A stretch of DNA of 64,000 nucleotides. It comes from Zhongshania aquimaris. Its GTDB lineage: Bacteria; Pseudomonadota; Gammaproteobacteria; Pseudomonadales; Spongiibacteraceae. The notes under the pieces are model-generated. The model ran no database searches. It was not told the DNA's origin and worked only from the letters and a program-made list of their open reading frames with translations. Made by a program: the position numbers and the translations under genes. Within the stretch, counting starts at the first letter, position 1; each line of letters begins with the position of its first letter. The stretch is from the NCBI RefSeq assembly GCF_019312595.1, contig NZ_JAHWDQ010000003.1, positions 556,914-620,913 of the forward strand, given 5' to 3'. This document shows positions 38,780-47,474 of the stretch, piece after piece.

Positions 38780-39267
38780 TCTGAACTCACTCCGGTTTCG
38801 AGATGCGCCTCTTCGACAATGGCGTTGAGCACCTGCGCTATATTTTTCACTACATTTAAGTCTGCATGGTTTTCACGCCAATAAATATTGAGACCAAGTG
38901 GCGTTAATTCAAGCATGCTGGCATCTCTTGGCAGTAACGGACTATGTTTTTCAATCAACGCTAGCATTGCGGGGTCTAGAGAAACCGGGTCGTCGTCGCC
39001 CTCAGGCACATCGATTAACCAGTACTTCCAAGGCGTTAGCGGCTTTTTAGTGTGTAAAAAGCGGGTGTAACAGACGCCAAACACATCCTCCTCACGACGA
39101 ACTTTAGCGCGCCGCGTCTTAGGCATTGCCACTACTTTTACTGACAAGCCCAAGGTACGAGCACTCGCGCGTATTTCCGCCTGCTGGGTCTGGCGCCGAG
39201 ACGGCAGAATCCACATGATAGGCGCCAGCATGAACCCAATAACCACAACTGCTATTAACCACGCCAT
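38776..39267 (-). CDS. Membrane-anchored hypothetical protein
   Basis: This 163-residue protein has a single N-terminal transmembrane helix (about 2-20, LIAVVVIGFMLAPIMWIL) and a basic segment after it (SRRQTQQAEIRASARTLGL). The C-terminal part contains WKYWLIDVPEGDDDP. I recognise no family with confidence. The coupled DUF1653 gene suggests a shared job; nothing more can be said from sequence. Confidence 0.75.
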   Translation of the reverse strand: MAWLIAVVVIGFMLAPIMWILPSRRQTQQAEIRASARTLGLSVKVVAMPKTRRAKVRREEDVFGVCYTRFLHTKKPLTPWKYWLIDVPEGDDDPVSLDPAMLALIEKHSPLLPRDASMLELTPLGLNIYWRENHADLNVVKNIAQVLNAIVEEAHLETGVSSE

Positions 39268-39353
39268 TAGGCGGCTCCCGAGACTTCACTGGACAGATGG
39301 CAGGCTTTATACCTTAATAGCGAGGTACATTGCGACCACAAAAGGAGAATGCT

Positions 39354-39785
39354 ATGCCAAATTATCAGCGCATCCTTGCAGCGATTGATTTATCAGATGA
39401 AACCAACGCAGTGTTGACGCGCGCTAAAGCCATGGCGACTAGCGACGGCGCTGAACTACACCTCGTTCATGTGGTAGAACCATTGAACCTCGCCTACGGC
39501 GGCGATATTCCCATGGATTTTTCCAGCGTACAGGAGCAACTGCAAACCCAAGCAGAGGAGTCACTCCACCAATACGCCAAGCGAGCCAACATTCCCACTA
39601 ATCGATGTCACCTCTTAAGTGGCCGACCCGATTCCCAAGTCCATGAACTTTGCGATAGCTTGAACGCGGATCTCATTATCGTTGGCAGTCACGGCCGCAA
39701 AGGTCTAGCGCTATTACTTGGCTCAACCGCCAACGGCGTATTACACGGCGCCAAATGCGATGTGCTGGCGGTGCGAGTTGGCTAA
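39354..39785 (+). CDS. Universal stress protein (UspA family)
   Basis: This small cytoplasmic protein of 143 residues starts at ATG 39354, with AAGGAG upstream. It begins MPNYQRILAAIDLSDET. The ATP-type loop is present as GSHGRKGLALLLGSTANGVL near the C-terminus (G-x2-G-x9-G pattern). It is a single-gene transcript convergent with uup, with adjacent ends. Confidence 0.93.
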   Translation: MPNYQRILAAIDLSDETNAVLTRAKAMATSDGAELHLVHVVEPLNLAYGGDIPMDFSSVQEQLQTQAEESLHQYAKRANIPTNRCHLLSGRPDSQVHELCDSLNADLIIVGSHGRKGLALLLGSTANGVLHGAKCDVLAVRVG

Positions 39786-41678
39786 TTACTCTGCCAACTC
39801 CATCCACCGCTCCATACACTCATCGAGCTCCAGCTGAACACGACTTAATTGATCGAGAACTTGGGTGACTTTTGCCGCATCCTGTTGATAAAAAGCAGGA
39901 TCACCTGTTATTTCACCCAAGTCAGCAATTTTTGCCTCTAAGGTTTCAATCTTGGCGGGCAGCCCATCTAACTCCCGTTGATCCTTATAGCTGAGCTTTT
40001 TCACTTTGGCGGCGGGCTTTGATTCAGTCACCGCTGCTGCCGCTGCCGTATTTTTACTGGCTGCCGCCGCTTTCTGTTGAGCTGCGCTGCGCGCCACGTA
40101 ATTCGAGACCTCGGTATAGCCCCCCACGTGCTCACTGATTTGACCGTTACCTTCAAACAGCAAACAACTACTGGCAACACTATCTACAAAGGATCGATCG
40201 TGACTGACCAGCAATACCGTGCCACTGAACTCAACTAATAAACTCTCTAGTAGTTCAAGGGTTTCCATATCGAGGTCGTTGGTTGGCTCATCCATTACCA
40301 ATACGTTCGCGGGCTGACTAAACAAGCACGCCAGCTGCACCCGCGCACGCTCTCCCCCCGACAAAACCCCGAAATGACTGCGGGCGCGCTCGGGAGTGAA
40401 CAAGAAATCACCAAGGTAGCTCATGATATGGCGATCTTTGCCGTTAATAGTGACCGCATCGCGGCCCTGGCCAACAATATCCACCACCCGTTTATCTTCG
40501 TCCAAGCGATCGCGAAGCTGATCAAAGTAAGCGACTTGCAGCTTGGTTCCCGCTTTCACCGTACCGCTCTGGGGCTCGAGCTCGCCAAGAATCAAACGCA
40601 GCAAGGTTGTTTTACCAGCACCGTTTGGGCCGATAAGTGCTAATTTGTCACCGCGACAAATCAATAGTGAAAGATTGTCGACCAGTAATTTACCCGGTAC
40701 TTCAAAGCGAACATCAGTGAGCTCAGCGACAACCTTGCCGGTTTTATCACCCTGATTCACGCTCAGACTAGCCGAACCGGTGAGGTTACGGCGCTGCGAC
40801 CGCTCATTGCGCATCTTTTCCAGCGCGCGAACACGGCCCTCATTGCGGGTGCGGCGCGCTTTAATTCCCTGCCGAATCCATACCTCTTCCTGCGCCAAAC
40901 GCTTGTCGAACAGCGCATTTTGCTCGGCCTCAACCTCTAAGGCGTGCTCCCTCAGCTCCAAGTAACGGACGTAATTGGTATCGTAATTAGTCAGAATGCC
41001 GCGATCTAATTCAATAATGCGGGTCGCCAGTTTTTCAATCAGCGCCCGGTCGTGAGTCACAAACAACACACAGCCCTGAAACGACATAACGCACTGTTCC
41101 AGCCACAAAATGCCGTCTAAATCCAAATGGTTGGTAGGTTCGTCCAACAGCAATATATCGGGCTCACAAACCAGCGCCCGCGCCAGTGCAACGCGGCGAC
41201 GCCAGCCACCCGACAGACTGCAAACCGTCGCGTCGGCATCTAACTCAAGTCGAGAGAGGATATTTTCGATGCGCTGTTGAAATAGCCAACCGTCGTTTAC
41301 CTCAATCTCACGCTGTAATTTTTCAAGTTCAATTAATTCATCGTCGCCCATTTCGCCGATAATCAGCTCATGATAGCGACGTAGTATTTTGCCTAACCCC
41401 GCCAAACCATCCGCCACGACGTCATAAATCGTTTCTTCCGGCGACGCAAAATCCAAGGTTTGCTCCATCCTTGCAATTTTCACTCCCGGTTGGCGCCAAA
41501 TGTCCCCGGAGTCTACCGTGGTATTGCCGTCGACAATGCGCAGCAAGGTCGACTTTCCGCAGCCATTACGCCCCAGTAAACAAACACGATCGCCAGCTTC
41601 TAATTGTAATTCTGCATTATCCAAGACAATCTGTTGTCCAATACTGTGCTGTAATTGTGTGGCGCGTAACAAAGGCAT
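39786..41678 (-). CDS. uup: ABC-F ATPase Uup
   Basis: This is a tandem-ATPase ABC-F protein without membrane domains. Relatives bind ribosomes or branched DNA; loss of Uup raises precise excision of transposons. It has two cassettes: GRNGCGKST/LSGGWRRR/ILLLDEPTNHLDLD and GPNGAGKTT/LSGGERARV/VLVMDEPTNDLDME. A linker of charged helices lies between them. The C-terminal coiled coil (KKLSYKDQRELDGLPAKIE...) is the Uup-specific DNA-binding type. ATG at 41678 gives MPLLRATQLQ; the open frame extends 15 codons further. Confidence 0.92.
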   Translation of the reverse strand: MPLLRATQLQHSIGQQIVLDNAELQLEAGDRVCLLGRNGCGKSTLLRIVDGNTTVDSGDIWRQPGVKIARMEQTLDFASPEETIYDVVADGLAGLGKILRRYHELIIGEMGDDELIELEKLQREIEVNDGWLFQQRIENILSRLELDADATVCSLSGGWRRRVALARALVCEPDILLLDEPTNHLDLDGILWLEQCVMSFQGCVLFVTHDRALIEKLATRIIELDRGILTNYDTNYVRYLELREHALEVEAEQNALFDKRLAQEEVWIRQGIKARRTRNEGRVRALEKMRNERSQRRNLTGSASLSVNQGDKTGKVVAELTDVRFEVPGKLLVDNLSLLICRGDKLALIGPNGAGKTTLLRLILGELEPQSGTVKAGTKLQVAYFDQLRDRLDEDKRVVDIVGQGRDAVTINGKDRHIMSYLGDFLFTPERARSHFGVLSGGERARVQLACLFSQPANVLVMDEPTNDLDMETLELLESLLVEFSGTVLLVSHDRSFVDSVASSCLLFEGNGQISEHVGGYTEVSNYVARSAAQQKAAAASKNTAAAAAVTESKPAAKVKKLSYKDQRELDGLPAKIETLEAKIADLGEITGDPAFYQQDAAKVTQVLDQLSRVQLELDECMERWMELAE

Positions 41679-41695
41679 ATATTTGATCCAATGTG

Positions 41696-41716
41696 TAACC
41701 AGCTTTAAGCTGGTTA
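41696..41716. promoter_or_regulatory. Perfect 21-base palindrome between uup and slt
   Basis: TAACCAGCTT-T-AAGCTGGTTA is a perfect inverted repeat with a single centre base. It lies 18 bases before the uup start and 59 before the slt start, in a divergent promoter region. No transcript ends here, so an operator is more likely than a terminator. The protein that would bind it is unknown. Confidence 0.5.
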
Positions 41717-41774
41717 ATCTCAATGTTGGCTAACTTCTTAGGAAATTCACGATGTTTTGCAAGGCTGTAGGGAA

Positions 41775-43712
41775 ATGAATCGCCTCTTATTACTGGTTTT
41801 ACTATTAACAACGTCAGCAGTTCAGGTGTTTGCCGAGCCTAGCCTAGACGAAAGCCGGCGATTATACCGCGAAGCCCTCAACGAAATCAGCCGCGGGAGG
41901 CTTATCAATGCGGAAAAGCTGGTTCCAAAGCTAAATAATTATCCACTGCTACCTTATCTTGAACTGGAATTGATCAAAGCACAGATCAATGAGATTTCGC
42001 CGCAAACCATCGACGTCTATCTCCAACAATACGGCGATACCATTGTCGGGCAGCGAATTCGTATCTCGTGGCTCAATAAATTACTGCGCAGCCGCGATTG
42101 GGCACAGTTTGTTAGCTACTACCAAAGGAACTCATCGGTCGCCACGAGTTGCTATTACGCCTACGCCCTGCGGCAAATTGGCGATCATTACAAAGCTGAC
42201 AAGGCCATTGCGGAGTTATGGTTAACACCCTCATCGCTGCCAAAGGAGTGCGACACCCCCATTAAACAGTGGATGGCCCGCCTCAATACCAGTGAAAAAG
42301 AAGATCAATATTGGCTGCGCGCCGAACTCGCGCTCAGAAAAGGGCAAACCGATATGGCCCGCTATTTACTGGGCAAAATTGCCAACTCAGAACCCTATGT
42401 CGACTTACTTCAACGTCCAGAACGCCTCTACCAGCTAGGTATGAAGCTGCCCGTTAATGAACATAGCCGCGAAGTAGCTGTTCACGCACTAAAACAACTT
42501 GCACGTGGCGACTTTGAGCGCACCAATACCCTGTGGCATCAACTTGATCGTCACCTCAATTTTAGCGCAACTCAGAATTACGCACTGCGCGATAGTATGG
42601 CGCGGCAAATTATTGCCAGTGATGCAGACTATACCCGCGACTGGATAACGGCAAACGACCCCAATTACGAAGACCCGTACCTAACAGAGTGGCGTATTCG
42701 CCTCGCTTTAAAAGATCTGGACTGGCCTGAAGTACAAAGAACCGTTCAATTTTTACCGGCAGAAATGCGCGAAAAAGCCGACTGGCGCTATTGGTGGGCA
42801 AGAGCTGATATCGAGTTAAAAGGTGAGCTGAGTGTTAGCACCCAGCTTATTCTTCAACAAATTGCGGCAGAGCGCGGCTATTACAGCTTTTTAGCGGCAG
42901 ACATTCTCAACGAAGAATACCAATTAACAGCGGTACGAACCTTAGACCCAGCGCTCATAGGCGAAATTGAGCAGCACGAGGCGATCAATCGCGCTCGCGA
43001 ACTCTATTTACTAGGAGAGAATTTTACTGCCAGCTTAGAGTGGAATTACGGCATGCGCAGTCTCAACAAACCTGAGCAAGTAGCTGCCGCACAACTCGCC
43101 CTAAACTGGGGCTGGTCGCACCAATCCATTATGACGGCGATACGCGCGGGTGAATGGAATGACCTAACCCTGCGCTTTCCCACGCCTTATAAATCCACCT
43201 TCAAGACAATCGCCAAACGCGAGAATATTGAACTGAAATGGCTTTACGCGATTGCCCGCCAAGAAAGTGCCTTTGCACCCAGCGCCAACTCACCCGTTGG
43301 CGCGCGGGGTATTATGCAATTAATGCCCGGCACCGCACGCCTTGTTGCCCGTCAAATGGGCATATCGCAGCCACGTACTGAAGATTTAGTCACACCTGAA
43401 AAGAACATTGCGATGGGCGGGTTTTATCTAGGCCAGCTTTTAGAGCAATTTGGCGGCAACCGAATACTCGCAACCGCAGCCTATAATGCTGGCCCTACGC
43501 GTGTAGAGCGGGTGTTGCTGCGCCAAACTGAGGAGCTGCCCGCCGATATATGGATTGAAAATCTTCCCTATGGCGAAACCCGCGAATACATAAAGAACGT
43601 GCTGGCATTTAGCGTTATTTATGCTGAAAAGCTAAAACTAGATCGCCCTTTGCTGGCCAGTCACGAGCGCAAAATTAGCGCCGCCAACGCGGTGACTGCG
43701 CAGAAAAACTAA
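41775..43712 (+). CDS. slt: Soluble lytic murein transglycosylase Slt70-type
   Basis: This is a periplasmic enzyme cutting peptidoglycan with 1,6-anhydro product. It has a signal peptide (MNRLLLLVLLLTTSAVQVFA), a long alpha-superhelical U/L region (about 25-470), then a goose-lysozyme-like SLT domain. The catalytic Glu lies in IARQESAFAPSANSPVGARGIMQLMPGTA, followed by NIAMGGFYLGQLL and AAYNAGPTRVERVL. The start at 41775 is set by the signal peptide; the Shine-Dalgarno is poor. Length 645 is normal. Confidence 0.95.
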   Translation: MNRLLLLVLLLTTSAVQVFAEPSLDESRRLYREALNEISRGRLINAEKLVPKLNNYPLLPYLELELIKAQINEISPQTIDVYLQQYGDTIVGQRIRISWLNKLLRSRDWAQFVSYYQRNSSVATSCYYAYALRQIGDHYKADKAIAELWLTPSSLPKECDTPIKQWMARLNTSEKEDQYWLRAELALRKGQTDMARYLLGKIANSEPYVDLLQRPERLYQLGMKLPVNEHSREVAVHALKQLARGDFERTNTLWHQLDRHLNFSATQNYALRDSMARQIIASDADYTRDWITANDPNYEDPYLTEWRIRLALKDLDWPEVQRTVQFLPAEMREKADWRYWWARADIELKGELSVSTQLILQQIAAERGYYSFLAADILNEEYQLTAVRTLDPALIGEIEQHEAINRARELYLLGENFTASLEWNYGMRSLNKPEQVAAAQLALNWGWSHQSIMTAIRAGEWNDLTLRFPTPYKSTFKTIAKRENIELKWLYAIARQESAFAPSANSPVGARGIMQLMPGTARLVARQMGISQPRTEDLVTPEKNIAMGGFYLGQLLEQFGGNRILATAAYNAGPTRVERVLLRQTEELPADIWIENLPYGETREYIKNVLAFSVIYAEKLKLDRPLLASHERKISAANAVTAQKN

Positions 43713-43720
43713 GGTGAATA

Positions 43721-43745
43721 GCTCGGGGGCAACGCGCCCCTGAGC
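43721..43745. terminator. Hairpin between convergent slt and the MOSC gene
   Basis: GCTCGGGGGC and GCCCCTGAGC pair over ten positions with one mismatch around a five-base loop. It sits eight bases past the slt stop. There is no U-tract, so termination might be partial or Rho-assisted. Confidence 0.45.
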
Positions 43746-43774
43746 CATCACCCAAAGACCAATGCCTTGAGACC

Positions 43775-44578
43775 TTAAAATTCTAAAAGCGCTACCGTCT
43801 GCCCAAGACCTATCTCACCCTCGCCGTGATGTATGAGGTTCTGACCAAAATACACCTCTCCATTTTTACTGCGCTCAGCCCGCAACATTTTAAAAACATC
43901 AGCTTCCCGCGCTGCACTTGCCAGATTAATCGTTGGAATGGCACAGCGCGCACAGGGCTTCACTAACTCAAACTCAAGCGCGCCAATACGAATACGCCGC
44001 CAAGCGTCCTCAGCGAATGCCTCAGCGCCAGATACAACAATATTGGGCCTGAAGCGCCGCATATCCAAGCTGCGGCCCAGTGCCGTACCCAGCGCCGCCA
44101 AAGAGGATTCATTGCACAGTAAGAAAGGGAATCCATCGGCAAAGCTCACCCGAGTACCTGTGGCCGCAAACTGGCGATCCACTTGGCGATGAGTGTTTTC
44201 GCTCATAAAACACAAACGCACCGACTGGCCGAGAATCTCGCTCAAAAACGCCGCGGCCTGATCACCCGCGTCCGTCGCCTCACACACATCAGACCACACC
44301 GAAACAGGGTAAGTGGCTTCTGCGACAGGTTCAGCGACCTCAATCGATATCGCTTTGTCGTTCAAAGACTGGATACGCACACCGTTTGCGGTATGTGATG
44401 CGGCAAGCAGACACATGCTCGGCAACTGCCGCTGGGTGAGAAAGCGTTTATTACTATCGACCACCATCCAGCGCCGGTCCAAATCTGGTCCCCAGCTATT
44501 TACCCTCATCTGCGACAGCGAAACACCTGCCATGGATTTAACCGGATACTGCCAAAGCGATGAGACGTGAAGCGACAT
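43775..44578 (-). CDS. MOSC-domain protein, YcbX-like
   Basis: This 267-residue protein has an N-terminal beta-barrel MOSC_N part (SLWQYPVKSMAGVSL) and a C-terminal MOSC domain. The conserved PCARCAIPTI carries the Cys that binds the molybdenum cofactor in YcbX. YcbX-type enzymes reduce N-hydroxylated compounds. The 2Fe-2S ferredoxin domain that ends E. coli YcbX is missing, so another electron donor is implied. ATG at 44578 gives MSLHVSSLWQYPVK and lies one base after the upstream gene's stop. Confidence 0.88.
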   Translation of the reverse strand: MSLHVSSLWQYPVKSMAGVSLSQMRVNSWGPDLDRRWMVVDSNKRFLTQRQLPSMCLLAASHTANGVRIQSLNDKAISIEVAEPVAEATYPVSVWSDVCEATDAGDQAAAFLSEILGQSVRLCFMSENTHRQVDRQFAATGTRVSFADGFPFLLCNESSLAALGTALGRSLDMRRFRPNIVVSGAEAFAEDAWRRIRIGALEFELVKPCARCAIPTINLASAAREADVFKMLRAERSKNGEVYFGQNLIHHGEGEIGLGQTVALLEF

Positions 44579-44579
44579 T

Positions 44580-44828
44580 TTATTGCCCCTCTCCAACAAA
44601 TTGGCGAATACGTAATTTATCAAAGGGCCAAGATAACTCCCGGCCATCGACTACGCATTTCAATAAGGGAATTTTTAAGGCATAGCGTTCGAGGGTATCG
44701 TCGTTATCCGCGATATCAATTAACTCAATCTGCCAATCAGTCTCGTCTACCAATATCTCTGCCAGCATCGCCTCGGCCAATTCGCAGAGATGACAAGCCG
44801 AGGTGCCATATAATTCCAGTTCTTGCAT
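44580..44828 (-). CDS. Glutaredoxin-like protein (Glrx-like family)
   Basis: This 82-residue thioredoxin-fold protein starts at ATG 44828 (MQELELYGTSACHLCELAEAML). The C-x-x-C is CHLC. The cis-Pro region is KIPLLKCVVDGRELSWPFD. It is shorter than classical glutaredoxin and fits the Glrx-like (PF05768-type) group. It is co-transcribed with the MOSC gene; a redox partnership is possible but not shown. Confidence 0.85.
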   Translation of the reverse strand: MQELELYGTSACHLCELAEAMLAEILVDETDWQIELIDIADNDDTLERYALKIPLLKCVVDGRELSWPFDKLRIRQFVGEGQ

Positions 44829-45078
44829 ATGCTCTCCAACATCAGTGCACAGGCGCATAAAAATGTCGGTTTAGCGCGAGCATTGCAAGAATAATTTCGA
44901 AAAAATGGCCTCCAGCAGGGGTAATAATGAAACGTCAACAGACCCTAGGATAGAGGTCAAAATACGCGCAGGCAAATTCGCCAACACATTCTGACCAACA
45001 CTTGCCTGAGCTAATCTGCGGCGGACAACAAAGCCTTTCCGCCGCCTAAGAACCAAGAAACAATAATCGAGCAACTTT

Positions 45079-45430
45079 CTAGAAAAAGCCCGCCATCGCG
45101 TAGGCTGTTTTCTGGAACATAGCATCCTGAGCCTCTGGCAATTCGAGATTAGCCTTATTGGCTGTCGTCACAACCCGAGTTCGGTAATCTTTGCGATCAG
45201 TGACTTCGGATACCCGCGACTGGCTAGAACCACCGTCAGAGACCTGGGCCCCAAGTTGTGTATCGCGTCGAACATAAACACCATCAGCCACCCGCTCTCT
45301 AATTGAAATATCGCAGACCAGCATATAAGTCACGTCCTTCACCAGAGCATTGGCAACCATCGACATGCCTGAGGCCGCGACGGCTCCCAAGGCAGCACCG
45401 CCCCAAATATGCCCCCGGTTAGCCCCTATC
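45079..45430 (-). pseudogene. Truncated TraT-like outer-membrane lipoprotein gene
   Basis: The C-terminal part matches TraT surface-exclusion and serum-resistance lipoproteins: VANALVKDVTYMLVCDISIRER, the TDRKDYRTRVVTTANKANLEL stretch, and the tail EAQDAMF.KTAYAMAGFF. Full TraT is about 240-260 residues with a lipoprotein signal. Here the usable similarity begins near GANRGHIWGGAALGAVAASG and the signal and front half are gone. The open frame continues upstream to 45516 only by reading through the repeats at 45437-45476 (VEDDGG twice). It is probably a decayed copy, from memory of the family. Confidence 0.6.
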
Positions 45431-45436
45431 AACGCC

Positions 45437-45595
45437 CCACCGTCATCCTCAACTCCTCCACCGTCATCCTCAACTCGATTGAGGATCCATAAACCTCGGG
45501 CTTTGTAATACTTCACAATGCGCGAGGATTACGTCAGACGTCTGGCATCAGACCCTAAAGGCATTCCCCTGCGATCGGGGGTCGAGGATAACAAC
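45437..45595. repeat. REP-like palindromic repeat cluster
   Basis: The 19-base unit starting CCACCGTCATCCTCAA occurs twice with a 21-base period (45437-45455 and 45458-45476). The second copy runs into a perfect stem CCTCAA-CTCGA-TTGAGG (45468-45484). A related copy (GTTATCCTCGAC) lies on the other strand near 45581-45592, next to a CCCC/GGGG hairpin (45566-45581), with a palindrome CAGACGTCTG at 45535-45544. This layout of inverted and direct copies resembles REP/BIME elements. Confidence 0.6.
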
Positions 45596-45869
45596 AACGG
45601 GAACCCGCACCATCGACTCAGCTAAGAGCGCGCATACCGCCCAAATAAAACCAGCGCCGCACTCGGCCACGACCAAGCGCAGCAAATTCCTTTGCTTTTC
45701 TCGCCCTACGAAACAACACACAGGCTGCACGCGATAACTTGCGATAATCGTCATTTTTCTACCTAAAAAATAACAATTTACTTTTTTACTCATAATATTA
45801 AGCGACTTGGCAGCTAAATACTGAGCTGTTACTCTCGGCGTTTTTGTCGCAACTCCGCAGGAGAAGATC
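45517..45869. other. Intergenic region between the traT remnant and the exported protein
   Basis: Besides the REP-like copies in its first 80 bases, I see no gene in this 353-base stretch. Open frames here have no family features or ribosome sites. The last 90 bases are AT-rich and probably hold the promoter of the exported protein gene. Confidence 0.5.
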
Positions 45870-46247
45870 ATGAAACAACTATTAATAACATTACTTTTTA
45901 ATCTAACCATTGCTTCATCTTCCAGCTGGGCGGCCGACTGTAATCCACCAACACAGCCCAACATGCCCGACGGTGACAAAGCCAGCATGGAAGAGATGCT
46001 AAAGGGAAAATCTGCCATTACGGACTATCAGAGGGAAAATGCCACATACCGCGATTGCGTGAGCGAGAAAATCGCCCAGGCGGTAGATGCAGTAAAATCT
46101 GCTAGCGACGAGAAAAGCGTAAACGAAGCCAAGGCCAACCATCAGCGCTGGACAGAATCTTACAACCAAGCTGTCAGCAACGAAGAACAAGTAGCGAAGA
46201 AATTCAACAACGCTCTGCACGCCTATAAAGCCGCCAACCCCAGCTAA
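45870..46247 (+). CDS. Small exported protein of unknown function
   Basis: This 125-residue protein has a signal peptide (MKQLLITLLFNLTIASSSSWAA, cleavage after AWAA-like SWAA). The mature part is helical and highly charged, with two cysteines (DCNPP near the new N-terminus, RDCVSEK) that could form a disulfide. The central helix is rich in Ala, Lys and Glu. AGGAG lies about eight bases before the ATG. No family recognised. Confidence 0.75.
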   Translation: MKQLLITLLFNLTIASSSSWAADCNPPTQPNMPDGDKASMEEMLKGKSAITDYQRENATYRDCVSEKIAQAVDAVKSASDEKSVNEAKANHQRWTESYNQAVSNEEQVAKKFNNALHAYKAANPS

Positions 46248-46509
46248 AGGTGCTTTCCTGTCAAAATCCGAGGTCTATTACTTTTGGCAGGAAAATATTA
46301 TTTTTTTAAGTTTCAAAATTATACAGCTGACGTGATTGCGGTATATTTTATATCGTAATCAGAGAATATTATTTTTCATAATATTAACTGCTTAATACGT
46401 TCTTCTGACCATAAGGCAGTTATTACACAGCACGCTAAACAGGGCTTAGCTTCGGAAGACATTTTCGCCGCCACCCTTAGCGAGCTTGCTATTCCGGCTC
46501 TCCCCCTAC

Positions 46510-46599
46510 TCACGCGCCCTTATAACTAGCCAGCATCCCGCACACCGGACACATACGCACGGCGCTATCTAGTGCTTCCTCAAATTTCAACATTGACAT
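46510..46599 (-). CDS. Possible 29-residue CxxC microprotein divergent from imuA
   Basis: The minus-strand frame starts at ATG 46599 and reads MSMLKFEEALDSAVRMCPVCGM then a short tail. It carries one C-P-V-C-G motif like a zinc knuckle or redox pair. It lies 18 bases from the SOS box that serves imuA, so it could share SOS control. The ribosome site is weak, and the imuA -35 box overlaps its start codon. Reported as a candidate only. Confidence 0.25.
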   Translation of the reverse strand: MSMLKFEEALDSAVRMCPVCGMLASYKGA

Positions 46600-46620
46600 T
46601 CTCACCACTTAATATACTGT
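46593..46620 (+). promoter_or_regulatory. Promoter of imuA-imuB-dnaE2
   Basis: Perfect TTGACA (46593-46598) and a weak -10 TACTGT (46615-46620) with 16 bases between. The -10 overlaps the LexA operator, as expected for an SOS-repressed promoter. Confidence 0.55.
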
Positions 46621-46632
46621 ATATACATACAG
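46617..46632 (+). promoter_or_regulatory. LexA operator (SOS box) of the imu operon
   Basis: CTG-TATATACATA-CAG, almost ideal against the gammaproteobacterial consensus. It lies 32 bases before the imuA start codon. Confidence 0.94.
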
Positions 46633-46664
46633 CAATATTCTGCTGAGCAATTTTACACGGCAAT

Positions 46665-47474
46665 ATGAAAAACCACTCCCTCAATCAATTACTCGATGAG
46701 CGCAAGCTCTGGCGAGGCCAGCAACTCCGCCCCAGAATGGCGGCGAGTGATAGCTGCTGTACGGGTTTTAAGGCCCTAGATGCAGCGCTGCACAGCGGCG
46801 GCTGGCCGCGGAGTGGCTCAACTGAACTCTTGGGAGAATATGGTATTGGCGAGCTATGGCTGCTGATGCCAACTTTACGTGAACGCAGTGCGGCGCGGCC
46901 AATCTGCTGGCTAAACCCACCCTATTTGCCATACCCCCCAGCCTTAGCGCAACAGGGTATCGCCGCAAACAGACAACTTTTAGTTCGCCCCAAAAACGTG
47001 AATGACCAACTGTGGGCCGCCGAGGAGTTACTGCGCAGCGGGGCTTATGCCGCGGTATTAACGTGGTTTGCCAAGACTAATCTCAATGACCGACAGCTGC
47101 GGCGTCTGCATATAGCCGCGCTGGAGGGAGAGTGTTGGCATCTTCATTTTCGGCCAGCGGCACTGGCCCAGCAAATATCGCCTGCGCCGCTACGCCTACA
47201 GCTCCATACCGCCAAACAAGCGCTAGACATTCAGATTATGAAGCAGCAAGGCGGCCATGCGGGTCAGCAATTGCAATTAGCACGCCCCGCCGCACTGTAT
47301 TTGCAGCAGAGTCCCGCAAGTAACTGGCCGGTGTATACCACCGCTCCCGCCTCTAATTTACCGGTTCAGCGCCAGCTTAAGGGCAAAATTAGTTTGCTCA
47401 ACGCGTCCATACTTAATACCCCAGCTCGGCCAGCCAAGCAGCTTGATAGCGTCAGCAAAGAGCAGGCGCACTAA
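46665..47474 (+). CDS. imuA: Translesion synthesis accessory protein ImuA
   Basis: This is a RecA/SulA-like accessory of the ImuABC mutasome. The 269-residue protein has the family entry (LWRGQQL, TGFKALDAALHSGGWPRSGSTELLGEYGIGELWLLMP), which is a degraded RecA-like core without a functional P-loop. ImuA and ImuB are needed for DnaE2-dependent mutagenesis. The stop overlaps the imuB start (TAATG). An SOS box precedes it. Confidence 0.9.
   Translation: MKNHSLNQLLDERKLWRGQQLRPRMAASDSCCTGFKALDAALHSGGWPRSGSTELLGEYGIGELWLLMPTLRERSAARPICWLNPPYLPYPPALAQQGIAANRQLLVRPKNVNDQLWAAEELLRSGAYAAVLTWFAKTNLNDRQLRRLHIAALEGECWHLHFRPAALAQQISPAPLRLQLHTAKQALDIQIMKQQGGHAGQQLQLARPAALYLQQSPASNWPVYTTAPASNLPVQRQLKGKISLLNASILNTPARPAKQLDSVSKEQAH

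Larger units (their letters stand above)
46248..46664. other. Intergenic region upstream of imuA
   Basis: These 417 bases are AT-rich near 46260-46400. They hold a possible 29-codon open frame on the minus strand (46510-46599) and the LexA box of the imu operon. A short plus-strand frame ending near 46529 (LASEDIFAATLSEL...) looks like the tail of some lost gene, but I cannot identify it. Confidence 0.4.

Noticed and set aside
45548..46018. Open frame on the minus strand (156 codons) overlapping the exported-protein gene
   Set aside because: No ribosome site or family motif. It runs antisense through the signal-peptide coding region and the REP-like repeats, so it is a shadow frame.
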